A DNA stretch of 64,000 bases from Apoda limacodes (GCA_946406115.1 OX291544.1:5766001-5830000), one strand, 5' to 3'; positions 49,044-59,593 are shown, counted from the first letter of the stretch. Notes: generated from the sequence alone by a model not told the origin. Program-made: numbers and translations.

Positions 49044-49423
49044 TTACATATTTTTTACTGACATTGGCACCCGAAAAAATATCTGGTAAATGCTTCTTAG
49101 AACCAAATCTCCAAAAATTATCATATTATCAAATCTTTTTGACAACTCCTTACTGATAGGTAACATTGATTTCAGTGTAGGAGTGCTTCGAGTTTCTTCT
49201 GTTGTGTTGACAAAGGTATACATGTAAAACGCTGGCTCCTCTCCGATGGTGATCACTTTGTGGAACGCTCCGGAAGGCGGTTTGAACTCCTCGCCTGCGG
49301 TCAGCTGAAAGGATTGCCCGATCCGATCCTGTGAAACTTCCAATTCGAACGCCACTTTTCCTTTTAAGATTTTTAAAGTTACATTCTGCAGTTCTATTGG
49401 AATGTATTTTTCTAGTTCGTATT
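49044..49423 (-). CDS. GGCX: GGCX terminal coding exon 8
   Basis: The acceptor CTTTTCAG ends at 49424 and TAA is at 49046-49044. It codes the cupin-like C-terminal part: VAFELEVSQDRIGQSFQL, then AGEEFKPPSGAFHKV and FYMYTFVN. This aligns with the EGEKMQLPAGEYHKV and CYMYVYVN regions of vertebrate GGCX. Confidence 0.93.
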
Positions 49424-52400
49424 CTGAAAAGTTAAGATAATCATCCTAAAAAGATTGTAGGATATTTATGTTGTTACCTAAATTATTAATCGGAGACAAG
49501 ATTTGTAAAAAATAAAATGTGTGCGCTAGTTGTTTCCAGTTTGGATTATTCCGTGATAAACAAATTATACCACTCATTTACGTTAGCACGGAAAAATCTT
49601 AAATGACTGAAATTAATTTATACACTCCCAGAGGCTAAATGTAATTATTTAATAAATGACTAAACAAAATTTGAACACAAACGTTCGGAAGCCCAGCCTA
49701 CAAAGATATAAGAGCAGTCTAAAAATAAACATGAAGGTAACATTAAGAAAATAAATATGACGGCATAACATTGGTATTCAAACAGTTGTGTCTTGTACTA
49801 TACCGCCTCTTCTTGATTATATACCCCACTTGACATTTTACCTCGTGGGAAACTGCCCATGTGCACCCAAAACGAGTGAAAGATCAAATTCATCGAATTA
49901 CAGGCCTATAGCTACACACTATAGTTTCCGACGCTGTTTTGCTGCATATCAATATATTGCTATGCTAGTGACGGTACCTACTGGAGACGAATATACGGGC
50001 CATGCAAACTCCTTGTGCTATTGAGGAAGAGAGCCACGAATCACTCAACTATATTAATATTCGAGACAACTCTGTCTTAGGTCTCTGACTGGGGATGAAA
50101 AGGCTGAGATCTGAGACACAAGACTGCGTTTTACCTACAAAGTTTTTTTTTTCTGAACTGATAATGCAGTTGGCTGTTGCAGCCATTACTGCTTCACCGG
50201 GCTTTGGACTCTGACGGAGCCTCAGCCCATATAGCGCTCAACGCTCAAGGGCTCCCCGAGGCGGGAGCCTCGGCTTGGGTTGTTGCTCTCGGGGGCGTCC
50301 CTTCGACCGGCGTGAGTCTCGAACTCGAAGGTGAGTCACCGCCAGGAGGGGAGTTCCCCGTTACGCGGGTGCGGTTGCATTCGAGTGGGGGCAAGAAGCG
50401 CCCCGGCACTCTTTGATACCTCGTGGATCCATGTGGGCACCGACGAACCCGGGGACGTCGGCGTCGTGTTTAAAGGGAGGCCCTATTCGGGGAGGTCGTA
50501 GAGACTAATCTCGCTATGCGGACATTGAGATCGTCATCTGGGGCCGTTAGTACGTGCCGAGGTCGATCGGGGGGATGATACGGTGTGGATTGCACAATTA
50601 ATCGATTCGGGACCAAAGAAAACACAATTCACTGTAGTGCTACAATACCAGCACAGACTATCTTTAACAAGAGCATTGGTATGCCCTAGCGACGTCCAGT
50701 TGCAAAATTATTTCGAATATAAGGTCTAGTTTGTGTTCAAAGAAACTTGGTGCATTTAGCCTCCCTATGTATCCTTACAGCTTAGAACCTAAATGGTTAG
50801 GCACATGGTAATTAGACTTAGAAAAAGATTAGGTAATTAATTAAATACGCTACCTGGAAAATCTGCAAAGAATAGAACATCGCTGTTATTGCTCCACGAG
50901 TGTACATCCTCTCTTATTCCATTCAGAATTCTACGCCACTTCAAACCTTCGTCCAATAGTGGCATCAAGTAAGGAACCTGTTCAAAGGGTGACCAGGATG
51001 CCTTTAACAAGTCCACCTTAGCGTCAAACATGCGCTGTGTAAATCGTTTATTCATTGAACACCACACGTCTAAGAATACGGAAATATTTTTATGCATTGT
51101 TTTTCTACTCTCTAGAAATTGATTTTTTAAACATTGAGCATATTGGTACACCATGTCGCCGTGGCGGGTCCACCTCTCGTTAGGCGTGTTGAAGTAAGGA
51201 TCTATATAGAACTCTGTGTCGATATCTCTATCGACTAGCTTCACGACGACCGACTGAGTGTCCCAGCTGTGGACCATCATGTCCCAGGAATATCCGTAGA
51301 GTCCATTTGTCCAGTTATTGTAACCCTATAAGTTTTGCAACATTTATCATGAAATTGTTAAAAAGTTATTTTAGAATGATAAGAAATATTTAACAGAATT
51401 AAATATTGAGTATTAGATATTATGATATTTTAGTTACCTTTGTAACGAAATGCGAGAATGGTAAAAAAGCCTGTGTGACAACGTATAATAAAATTAAATA
51501 TGTCGTCCAACGCCCGCGGTTGTTATTTACGGTGGTAATTTTCTCGTTCCTCAGATTATCAAATTGAATTTCTTCAAATTCTACTTCTTTAACTCTCTCT
51601 TCTTCAGTTGTTCCATTACACCCCTGTTCACTAGATTCATCTTCAAGTGTTTGTTGCGTCATATCATTGTTGGTTTCTTTTTTGGAGACTTCATCGATTT
51701 TATCTTCTTCTATGACACTTTTTACATCAGGATCTGCCGTGTCTTCGTGGCTAGTACTATTCCTATTGTTCACAAGGTTAAATTTAATTTTACCAGCATC
51801 GAGCGTTTGAATGGCATTACAGACTTTTCGTTTGTCGCACAGGAAATATGTCTTCGTAAAAAGTATGATCCTCTTGGGCCAATCGAAAGAATAAAACAGT
51901 GGCATTGTTGCTAAGCAAACCCATGGAAACATACCTGAGAAATAAGCAAACCCATGGAAACATACCTGAGAAATAAGCAAACCCATGGAAACATACCTGA
52001 GAAATAAGCAGTTTGTAATTATTTTTTACTTTTTTATTTAAATAACGAAATCACATATTATAAAATACCTAAAATAAAGTTAATAAAGTAATACATACCA
52101 ATTCTGAAAAGCCTGCTATTCATGAGATTGAAGAGCGCACAGAATATGAATGCAAAGTGTCTGGTCGGAGCCCACATCATCCAAATGGTGACAGTGAGGT
52201 CGAACGCAAAGATAAACCAGTGTACTATGAAGTAGTCCGTCTGTTCTCCTGTCATAAATAATCTGTGGAGTAAATTAACAGGATACCTGAAAGTCTAAGG
52301 AAGTTATATTATACATATAAAGCTTCGTGGTAAAAAAATATGTTGGTGAAACCTTGTCTATGTGTCTACAATCTTCTTTGAATTCTGTATTTATTTACTT

Positions 52401-55400
52401 AGGTTTTTTTTATTTTAGACTAACTAAAAATGGGTGTCTAACTCCTTGTACTGTGTTCAGTCTAAAGGAAAGTAGGAAGGGTTTCCCGTGTGATTTCGTT
52501 TGTATTTGTTCAATTTGCAATTTCCTTGCACAATTGTGACCATGATTTAATATTATCAGAAAGACTTGACCATTTATTTTGTAGTTCACATTACCTGAAA
52601 GGTGCAAACACCCAGTGCTCGCTTAGTTTTTGCATGGAGTATCCAGTAAGCCACTCTGTCGAACCCTTTTTCAGGCCAGCCACGAAATATAGTACGAAGA
52701 ACTGGTACTTCACTACGAAATAGTTCCAGTAGGGCACTGTCTCGCTTCTTATTGATGGATCGAAATAAGCGTCTACCGACCTAAAATTAATGGATAATAT
52801 TTCTAATTCCAGCATTTTGGCATAGTGAAGTTCTCTGCCTACATCGTATTTGGCCTTATTAAATATTTTTTGAGTGTGAAGTGAGTTTCTTGCCGGCTCC
52901 TTTCAATATTTAGATAATGTACTTAATTTCACTATTAAACTGGACGGTGATATAGTTGGGATACATAGGTGCATAGGGAGCTATCAGAATTGATGGAATG
53001 ACGGTAAATAGCGGAACCCTATTACTAAGACTTCGCTGTTCGTCCGTCTGTCCGTCTGTCATCATATCTGTATCTCATGAACCGTGATAGTTAGACAGTT
53101 GAAATTTTCACAGAAGATGTATTTCTATTGTCGCTGTTACAACAAATAAACAGAATAAAATAAATATTTAAGGGGGCTCCCATACAACAAACGTGATTTT
53201 TTTGCTCGATAGTGATAACGGCAACAGGTAGATGTTTAAAATATTCACAGAATATTTAGTTATATAGTCACTTTAAAAATTAATAATTAAATTAAAATAA
53301 AAGAGATATTTAAGAGGGCTCCCATACAACAAACGTGATTTTTTTGCCGTTTTTACAGATAATGGTAAGGAATTCCTTTCAGTTTAATGTTTTTTTCGTA
53401 GTTAAATCATCAAAGAAGTTATGATTTATTTTTATGTTGATTATTAAAATAAAATGTATTCAAGACATCTTTCATCTTGTAGCCAATCCAACTTTATGAA
53501 GAAAAAGTTCAATTCTCATATTAGTACCGAAATTCCGATATTGAGCTCCAATATTGGAACTGAAAATCTTCCGATATTACATGCCCTACAAGTAACCTTT
53601 CGCGTTTCTCTATTATCATTGTAAGAACGGGGGTTGTTTTGTTGATCTTACCTAGGTATATGATAAATAAACAGTTACCAGTAACAGTTGGCCCGAGTGC
53701 AGGCCAGCAGCAGGCCGAGCAGACCGAACAGGTAGCTGTGGTTGTTCCAGTAGCTCTTCTCGACTAGCAGCAGGTACCAGTGGCCGACGGTGAAGGCTGC
53801 AGCACTCACGCGGTATTTGTAACCCAACGTGAATCCTAAAGCTCCTGGCACACAATGGCAATTTGTTTCTATAATGTCTATTATTTTTTTTCTAACTCTG
53901 GCTACTGTTATTGGCCGCAAATGGCCTTTACGACTACACGCGGACTAACTTTTACAACTACACGCGGACCAACTTTTACAACTACACGCGGACTAACTTT
54001 TGCGGCGGTGAAGCTTGCACTCTGCTGCGAAAAGTTAGTATGCGTATCTCCTTCAAGATTCAATCAAAATCATTTACAAAATGTAACATACCTATGTAAT
54101 GCATAAGAATATTACAATAGTCCAAATAAAATTGATTAAGTACCTAGCCACATAGCAGCATAGACGAGTGCCATGTAAGGCATCGGCAAAGGTTGGAGGA
54201 AGGGCAGCAACGGGAAGTGGCATGCGTGGAGTTCCCCCCACCGCTGGTACATGGCGGCGCCCCCTCGCTCGTCTGGGATGTCAAACAACATCGCCAACCC
54301 TGGATAATACGGGCTTGCTGGATGAAAGTCCGTACCCTCAGGTATTAAGCTGGGAGTAGCTAGCTAAGCTAGTCTTGACATAAATACCATAACAATAACA
54401 GAAACGTCATGATGACCTATATTGCAACTAGTCCCTGCTGCGAGGTTTGGTTCTGATGTTGCAGTGACCCTTGGTAATAATCATGATATAAGTAACTATA
54501 TCTAATTAAAGGATGTTCTCTAAATTTAAATTAATAAAATATGTTTAAAGTCGGATCAGAAACTATATCGGTATTACAAATCTCAGACTATATGGGTATC
54601 CTATATACCTATTTCATTACTTTCATACGTGCCTACCATTGGGGCACCGGCCCTACCTTGATCAAGAGTAATTTGGACTATAGTGCGCGGGCCCAGTGCG
54701 GATTGTTGATTTGATATTCTTGCTTCTTAATTCTTCTTCTTGATTGAAGAATCTTCTTGATTCTTGATTTGATAAGTCTGCAAGTTTTCCTTACTATGTT
54801 TAGGTACGAGCCAGTGGTGATAACGAACAATGTATTTAATTATTAGCTTTTGCCAGCGGCTCCGCCGGCCCTATATCGACGTGGGATTATTACGGCAACA
54901 CCTTGATTATACTAAATAAGTTTGTAATTGCAAACTCTAGCTGCAGTTATTAGTGCACTAGACCTCGGTTCGAGTTAATCCCGCAGGAACTTTTGCATTT
55001 TCCTGGATAAAAAAGTAGTCTAAATGCTACTTCAGACTATAATCTATCGCTGTGACAGATTTCATTCACATCCGTTCAGCCGTTCTGGCGTGACTGCAAA
55101 CATCCAGCCATCTAAACTTTTCAATATACATAATATGGGCCAAAAATGCGAGGCAGATATACCATTAGGCCACCACCGACTTTTTTTTTTACAGAAATGT
55201 ATCCTATATCCTGATTACTATCGGGTAACCTCCATTCGTTTTCAATTTTGACGTAAGTATAACCTTTAATGATTGTTAGTAACTATATAAAACCTAAGAA
55301 CGAGACTAGTTTATTTTTGCTTACCTACCGAATAAAATCCTGGTAACAGCTAAACTGGAGGAATCTTTTGGTGCGTGAAGGTAGTCTGCCACTTTGTCAA

Positions 55401-55491
55401 TATTTATACCTCGCATGCGAAACCCAAACTGCTCGAAAAATTTTATGTCCACTCTTTCGTATAACACGTAAAGTTTATCCTTTGTAGTCAT
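49044..55491 (-). CDS. GGCX: Vitamin K-dependent gamma-glutamyl carboxylase (8 coding exons, spliced)
   Basis: Minus-strand join of 55491-55329, 54299-54144, 53844-53679, 52780-52595, 52262-52099, 51934-51438, 51325-50854 and 49423-49044. It totals 2184 nt, 727 residues plus stop; every junction is GT-AG and in frame. GGCX is an ER membrane enzyme that carboxylates glutamates using reduced vitamin K, CO2 and O2. Family marks: DIPDERGG (61-68), SYWNNHSYLFGLLG, YWSVDAYF, the active-site lysines in FVAGLKKGS (199-200, matching human K217/K218), MNSRLFRIGMF, and GYNNWTNGLYGYSWDMMVHS (445-464). Cysteines 81 (HACHFPLL) and 509 (YAQCLK) sit where human C99 and C450 form a disulfide. An acidic low-complexity stretch (about 335-420) lies between the membrane and C-terminal domains. 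The human protein has 758 residues, so this looks complete. The insect substrates are not known from this window. Confidence 0.95.
50145..50590 (+). repeat. GC-rich retroelement-like fragment
   Basis: Starts with the block shared with 40440-40545 and then becomes strongly GC-rich (GAGGCGGGAGCCTCGGCTTG, GGGGACGTCGGCGTCG). It holds a 79-codon open frame at 50177-50416 without a recognised domain. The GC content and shared left block suggest the 5' part of a non-LTR element. It lies in the last GGCX intron (49424-50853). Confidence 0.45.
50854..51325 (-). CDS. GGCX: GGCX coding exon 7
   Basis: The acceptor AACTTATAG ends at 51326 and the donor is TTCCAG|GTAGCG at 50854/50853. It codes GYNNWTNGLYGYSWDMMVHS and the lumenal region, with RRILNGI, VLFFADFP and a conserved cysteine in YAQCLK (residue 509). 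Confidence 0.94.
51438..51934 (-). CDS. GGCX: GGCX coding exon 6 (with acidic insert)
   Basis: The proximal acceptor TATTTCTCAG ends at 51935 and the donor is ACAAAG|GTAACT at 51438/51437. It codes MFPWVCLATM, a basic loop, an acidic and polar stretch rich in E, D, N and T, then a membrane span ending LPFSHFVTK. Of three identical acceptors 31 bp apart (exon starts 51934, 51965, 51996), only 51934 keeps the reading frame. Confidence 0.9.
51912..52010 (-). repeat. GGCX: 31-bp triplication over the GGCX exon 6 splice acceptor
   Basis: Three adjacent 31-bp units each contain, on the minus strand, TATTTCTCAG|GTATGTTTCC. The possible exon starts are 51996, 51965 and 51934. Only the last, nearest the coding sequence, joins exon 5 in frame. 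The other two shift the frame, and the first reaches a stop soon after. Confidence 0.93.
52099..52262 (-). CDS. GGCX: GGCX coding exon 5
   Basis: The acceptor TTTACTCCACAG ends at 52263 and the donor is AATTG|GTATGT at 52099/52098. It codes LFMTGEQTDYFIVHW through MNSRLFRI, membrane spans of the HTTM domain. The donor word GTATGT also recurs inside the triplicated acceptor of the next exon. Confidence 0.92.
52595..52780 (-). CDS. GGCX: GGCX coding exon 4 (active-site lysines)
   Basis: The acceptor TTAATTTTAG ends at 52781 and the donor is TTTCAG|GTAATG at 52595/52594. It codes SVDAYFDPS through EHWVFAPF and contains AGLKKGSTEW. Its second lysine (residue 200) aligns with human K218, the proposed catalytic base. 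Confidence 0.93.
52990..53130 (+). repeat. Interspersed repeat ('ttcgtccgtctgtccgtctgtc' type)
   Basis: AGCGGAACCCTATTACTAAG, GTCCGTCTGTCCGTCTGTC and ATCTCATGAACCGTGATAG form a familiar moth repeat. Located in GGCX intron 3. Confidence 0.6.
53679..53844 (-). CDS. GGCX: GGCX coding exon 3
   Basis: The acceptor GTGTGCCAG ends at 53845 and the donor is TACTG|GTAACT at 53679/53678. It codes ALGFTLGYKYRVS, then EKSYWNNHSYLFGLLG and CTRANCYW, the highly conserved HTTM-domain core of the family. It is markedly GC-rich. Confidence 0.93.
53924..54001. repeat. 24-bp minisatellite, about 3 copies
   Basis: Units of TTTTACAACTACACGCGGAC plus TAAC (or CAAC). The 24-bp period equals eight codons, which creates an accidental open frame of repeating TTTRGLTF on the + strand. 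It lies in GGCX intron 2. Confidence 0.85.
54144..54299 (-). CDS. GGCX: GGCX coding exon 2
   Basis: The minus-strand acceptor TTATCCAG ends at 54300 and the donor is CTAG|GTACTT at 54144/54143. It codes GLAMLFDIPDERGG through MALVYAAMWL. DIPDERG and the cysteine of HACHFPLL are conserved GGCX features. Confidence 0.92.
   Translation of the reverse strand, partial: GWRCCLTSQTSEGAPPCTSGGGNSTHATSRCCPSSNLCRCLTWHSSMLLCG
54842..55135 (+). repeat. Lepidopteran interspersed repeat ('cccgcaggaacttttgc' type)
   Basis: GCTTTTGCCAGCGGCTCCGC, CCCGCAGGAACTTTTGC, TACTTCAGACTATAATCTAT and CGTTCAGCCGTTCTGGCGTG follow the order of a very common moth repeat that ends near CATCCAGCCATC. It lies in GGCX intron 1 of the coding part. 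Confidence 0.65.
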
Positions 55492-55494
55492 TAT
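55329..55494 (-). CDS. GGCX: GGCX coding exon 1 (coding 55491-55329)
   Basis: On the minus strand TTATTTTCAG ends at 55495, then ATA and the ATG at 55491. The acceptor directly before the ATG implies an upstream noncoding exon. The exon codes MTTKDKLYVLYERVD through RILF (54 residues plus one base). The donor TTCG|GTAGGT at 55329/55328 is preferred over GTAAGC four bases further on, because only it joins exon 2 in frame. Confidence 0.9.
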
Positions 55495-56134
55495 CTGAAA
55501 ATAAGTGAGGAAATTTACATCAGAAGTATTTTTTAGTAAATTCTATCCCTCTTTATAGTTGTTCGCGAGGCCTGTTTTTCTCATTACGAAACTCTGATTG
55601 ACCCAGCATATCTGGCCTGCAATGCACCTACATCGCATGTCTAACTGCTGATAAACTACCTACTTTCCTCTGTACCAGATGTGGCTGTCTTCCGTGTTAC
55701 TCGCAAAAAATAAAGAGTAGACATGTCAATCATATTCACCTTGTCAAACGGGGTAGCGAGGACCGTCACGAGCTTTCACTACCAAATCATTTACCGTGCA
55801 GAAGTTGTCTAGCTATGGTTTTAATCAAGCATACCGTAAAATTATTAACTGCTTCATTTTATAATTACTATCTCGTTGGAGTCTTTGGCAGTCTAAGAAT
55901 AAGCTATCTTACGGTAAAGGTTTTACAATTGAAGTAGTACTTAAATACTTTTGTTTCAAAAACTGTTTTCTCTAAAATTAAAACTGGACTGAAAAAATAA
56001 TTGTTTTCGTTATAAATTTGGACGATTGCAAACCTCATAATTATTATTAGCCTCCTTTTTAGCATTTGTCAGTCACAGAATTAAAGAATGGAGAACCTGT
56101 AAGTTTTGAGTCTAGTATGAGGCCTATATAGTAT

Positions 56135-56230
56135 GAAGAATTTACTGAATTAAACGGAAATAACAATTAATAGACCAAAATATTGTTGGTCTATTTATTG
56201 TTATTTCCGTTTAATTCAGTAAATTCTTTC
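56135..56230. repeat. 44-bp near-perfect hairpin, 7-nt loop
   Basis: Left arm 56135-56178 (ending TTAATAGACCAA) and right arm 56186-56230 (starting TTGGTCTATTTA) pair almost without error: one mismatch and one extra base. The loop is AATATTG. Located in the predicted 5'-UTR intron of GGCX. No protein or element assignment. Confidence 0.92.
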
Positions 56231-56353
56231 ATTAAAATCCTTTACTTTTTAATTTGGTCGGATTATAAAAGGCCGCTACTGAGGCCGCTAACTTCACACC
56301 GGTTACATGTATGGACCATTCAATTTCCAGTAAGTGCAACTAATATTAGTCCT

Positions 56354-57219
56354 AGGTGTACGCAAAAAAAAACTGCAAATCGATGTAGAGTTTAGCCGTT
56401 TGACACACAGGTACTTTAGGGCAAAACAATAATTTTGAGCCGCAGTTCGTATGGGACTTAAAATATTTTTTTTCAGAAACCCATCGTGTGGGGTATCAAA
56501 TGAAAGGGCTTGATGAGTCGGTTCTAAAAATATACCACACTATTACCTTTGGGCTACTTTGTTTCTTAAAATCCAAAAAGTATTTTCAAAACATACCAAG
56601 TTTGGGCCCCTCCAGGTAGAAGACGGCTGTGTATTTTTCTCTAATATATACCTTAAATGATAGTCTATATCCTCATTTTTAACCCACTGAAAGCAATTTG
56701 GAACATATTAAAATTTAATATTTTTTTTGAATTTTTATTTTTAATAACAACAGTAAACAGAAGCAGCTGGGTACAGTACAGTTCACATAAAGTCTCATAA
56801 AGATCTGAAGTTTAAGGAACCGTCTCACATTGCAATATTCAAAAATTCAAAAAAAATACTAAATTTTAATATTTTCCAAATTGTATTCAGGGGGTTAAAA
56901 ATGAGGATATAAACTATCATTTAGGGTATATATTAGAGAGAAATACTGAGCCGTTTTGAAAATACTTTTTGGAATTTAAGAAACAAAGTAGCCCAAAGGT
57001 AATAGTGTGATATATTTTTAGAACCGCCTCATCGCCCTTTCATTTGAAACGCCACACGATGGGTTTCTGAAAAAAAAAATTGATGACACCATAACCTAAG
57101 GGAAATATTTTGAGAAACTGCAGCTCAAAATTATTGCTTCGCCTTAAAGTACCTGTGTGCCAAACGGCTAAACTCTACATCGATTTGCAGTTTTCGAGCG
57201 AAATTGCCGTTGTACACCT
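56354..57219. mobile_element. 866-bp foldback element with arms of about 380 bp
   Basis: AGGTGTAC at 56354 is inverted at 57212-57219. From ACTGCAAATCGATGTAGAG (left, about 56371) the arm matches the minus reading from about 57195 almost continuously to TCCTCATTTTTAACCC, roughly 85-90% identical by eye. There is a left-only insertion of about 35 bp (GGGCCCCTCCAGG). A central spacer of about 100 bp holds no ORF. No transposase and no clear target duplication. Foldback/MITE-like. Confidence 0.88.
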
Positions 57220-57552
57220 GCCACTATATTGTTATAGTGCGCCTACAAAATCTTAGCACATTCTAAAAACACCTCAGTGGATATAACAATAAATGTACAT
57301 TTGTAAACAAGAAGGTATGCAGCCCGATCCGAAGGCAAGGGCGTAATTGAGCCGAGATCTCGAGAGTCATACGATTGTTTTCAACACACTTTAAAGACAG
57401 CAAATATTTGTATATTTGATATGTTTTTAACAAAAACGTTGAGCTTATTTATCCGAAAATAAAAACTTAGTTCATAGGCATAATTTCTGTTTTGCTAAAA
57501 AATTAAAAACAATCTGTTAAGTAAAAGGCAATTTTTCAGTTATTGTTATTAC

Positions 57553-58380
57553 CGCACCAGTGCGAAATGGTGCAGTAGAGGCTGCTTCATGGGCAAGTGT
57601 GTTGGAACACATATTAAGCTGTCGACATATTAGCTACTTATTACAATAAGGTAGCTGTTTGTGATGAGCGTATGAACGGTTAAGAACATTGGTTTATGAT
57701 TATAAGTATTGTTCATACATAAATTATATACGAAATAAAAAAAAACAATAATAAGGAATTTAAAAGATTGTTTTTTTAACACATAATATTCCCAAAACCA
57801 TTATATTATAACGAGTAATTCGCCAATTTGACCGAAATGTTTATTTTCGAAATTAAGTGCTTATAATTTTTAATTTTTTTTTTTCATATTTTCTATATTT
57901 TATAAATAAATACATACTAAATTAATTACGTATGTATATATTACCTTTACTGTTGTAGTCGTTGACCTTTCTTCACGAAAGCTCGCCTAAGACTGAAATT
58001 ATATCACGACAAATATAATAAAATTAATGACATATTAACAACGTGACTTGAAAGCATGTCATGTCAATTATTTAAATTAATGTAAAACCTATATGCTTAC
58101 CCTCACCGCTCCTCTAAGAGTGCGTCACACAGTGTTTTCAGATGAATGGGTTGATGATAGAAGACAGGTGGGGCGGATAGGATTTAGCTTTTCTTTTCCA
58201 CAAAACTTAATTAAAAATTACATCGCATTCAAAAAACCACTTAAAAGTAAAAATACACCTTAAGCACTAAGTACGTACAGAGCTAAGTGTTTACTTCTGC
58301 AGTAAACGGTGCAGTACAGGCTGCTTTATGAGCAAGTGTGTTAAAAACATAGTATGCTGTCGAAATATCTTTTAAGTTGA
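57553..58380. repeat. Pair of related segments of about 75 bp (57560-57640 and 58305-58375)
   Basis: GGTGCAGTAGAGGCTGCTTC with GCAAGTGTGTT, and GGTGCAGTACAGGCTGCTTT with GCAAGTGTGTT, both followed by GCTGTCGA and ATAT words. Two copies of one short dispersed sequence upstream of GGCX. Confidence 0.6.
57945..57994 (-). promoter_or_regulatory. GGCX: Predicted GGCX noncoding first exon and initiator
   Basis: On the minus strand an arthropod initiator word TCAGTC (57996-57991) is followed by about 50 nt ending GTAAAG|GTAATA at 57945/57944. Because the coding exon opens with a splice acceptor only 3 nt before its ATG, an upstream noncoding exon must exist, and this is the best candidate seen. It would create an intron of about 2.45 kb (57944-55495). 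Inference from consensus words only. Confidence 0.35.
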
Positions 58381-59339
58381 TTTTTTTTTGCTGACCAAAT
58401 ATTTAAACAAAATCACATTTATTTAAGTACTTCCCAAAACAAAAAAACAAAAATACTCCCATGTATAGGTAGGTACTCCTCATAACTTTTTACTTTTTGG
58501 TTTGTTTATAATCTGTTAAAAAATCTACTTTAACACCACTGGCGCCCTTGTAGACGTCCGTTTTTTCAGCGGACCAAATTTTATCATGTACTCCTCTACG
58601 TATTTTACTGCTCGGTGGTTTTACTACTTACATACGCAGCCGGCAAACATAACCCATCCTCCTATATATACATAATTGTATACGTACTGTACTTGTCCGG
58701 GTTTCTTACAGCATTTAGTGTCCTACATAATAGGTACTTCAGCATCCAATACTGTACTGTACCGTACTGCACTGACCCGGACTCCTTACAGAATGTGTCC
58801 TACTTACGCAAGAATCCTGCGTACGTATCTACAGTACTGTCCTGGGCTCCATTACTGCCACCATTGTCATTACATATGTGAGATGTTTGTATGGTAATTT
58901 TTTTGTCAATGATGATAGGTACAATTAAACCCTAAGTTAAAGAGACAATTTTACTAACCTCAATAGTTGTTGGTGTACCTAAATGGACTACGTCTGTATG
59001 TCCTTATGTCTTCTAAGGGGACCTAAGGAAGCCCTAAATTACAGCTAGAAAATAAGAGAGGACATAAAAGGTAAGGACAGGATCTACAACTAAAAATTTA
59101 AAATATAAACAAAAATGTACGACCTTGTAAGTATGATCCTTAGTCCAAAATTTAAAATTACTGACACATGACACACTCATTTACAAAGTTATGTTTACTA
59201 CAACGCAATACTAATCTTCTGTATAAAAGACCGAACATTACATATTTTTACACTCAACAAACAATCCCTCACCCCAGGGAGATCGGATCTGACTGATACA
59301 CTGTATACCCTAAGAAGTCTGCAAACGCGACAGAGTAGC
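57995..59339. other. Region upstream of GGCX
   Basis: Would contain the GGCX promoter if the 57994 start is right. Only short dispersed repeats are seen (58305-58375, 58640-58870). No divergent gene is visible. Confidence 0.4.
58640..58870 (+). repeat. Local repeats of 'tgtactgt' and 'tcctacttacg' words
   Basis: TACTGTACTTGTCCGGG, TACTGTACTGTACCG, GACCCGGACTCCTTACAGA and GTACTGTCCTGGGC recur at short spacing. Degenerate tandem structure; the open frames here are accidental. Confidence 0.4.
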
Positions 59340-59593
59340 AACAGCTTTCGTAAGAATCGAGTCGCCTTCTAAAATTTAGAAACGCGAGGAACGCCGGGAA
59401 GAGTCGAAGGATGCGACCACTCCAGAGAAGAGGTGGCACATTCATCTCCTTGACCAGGATAATAACTTTGGGGCTTCAGTCTTATCTGACCAATGCCCTC
59501 CTGCTGCAAGAGATGAAGATAATCAAGAGAAAACTTCTTCCAAAAGCTCTGTTGCAGCAGTTCAAACCGTGCCAAGCGGTTGAGTGGAGTATC

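Noticed and set aside
53855..54106. Open frame with repeating TTTRGLTF peptides
   Set aside because: Produced by the 24-bp minisatellite, whose length is a multiple of three.
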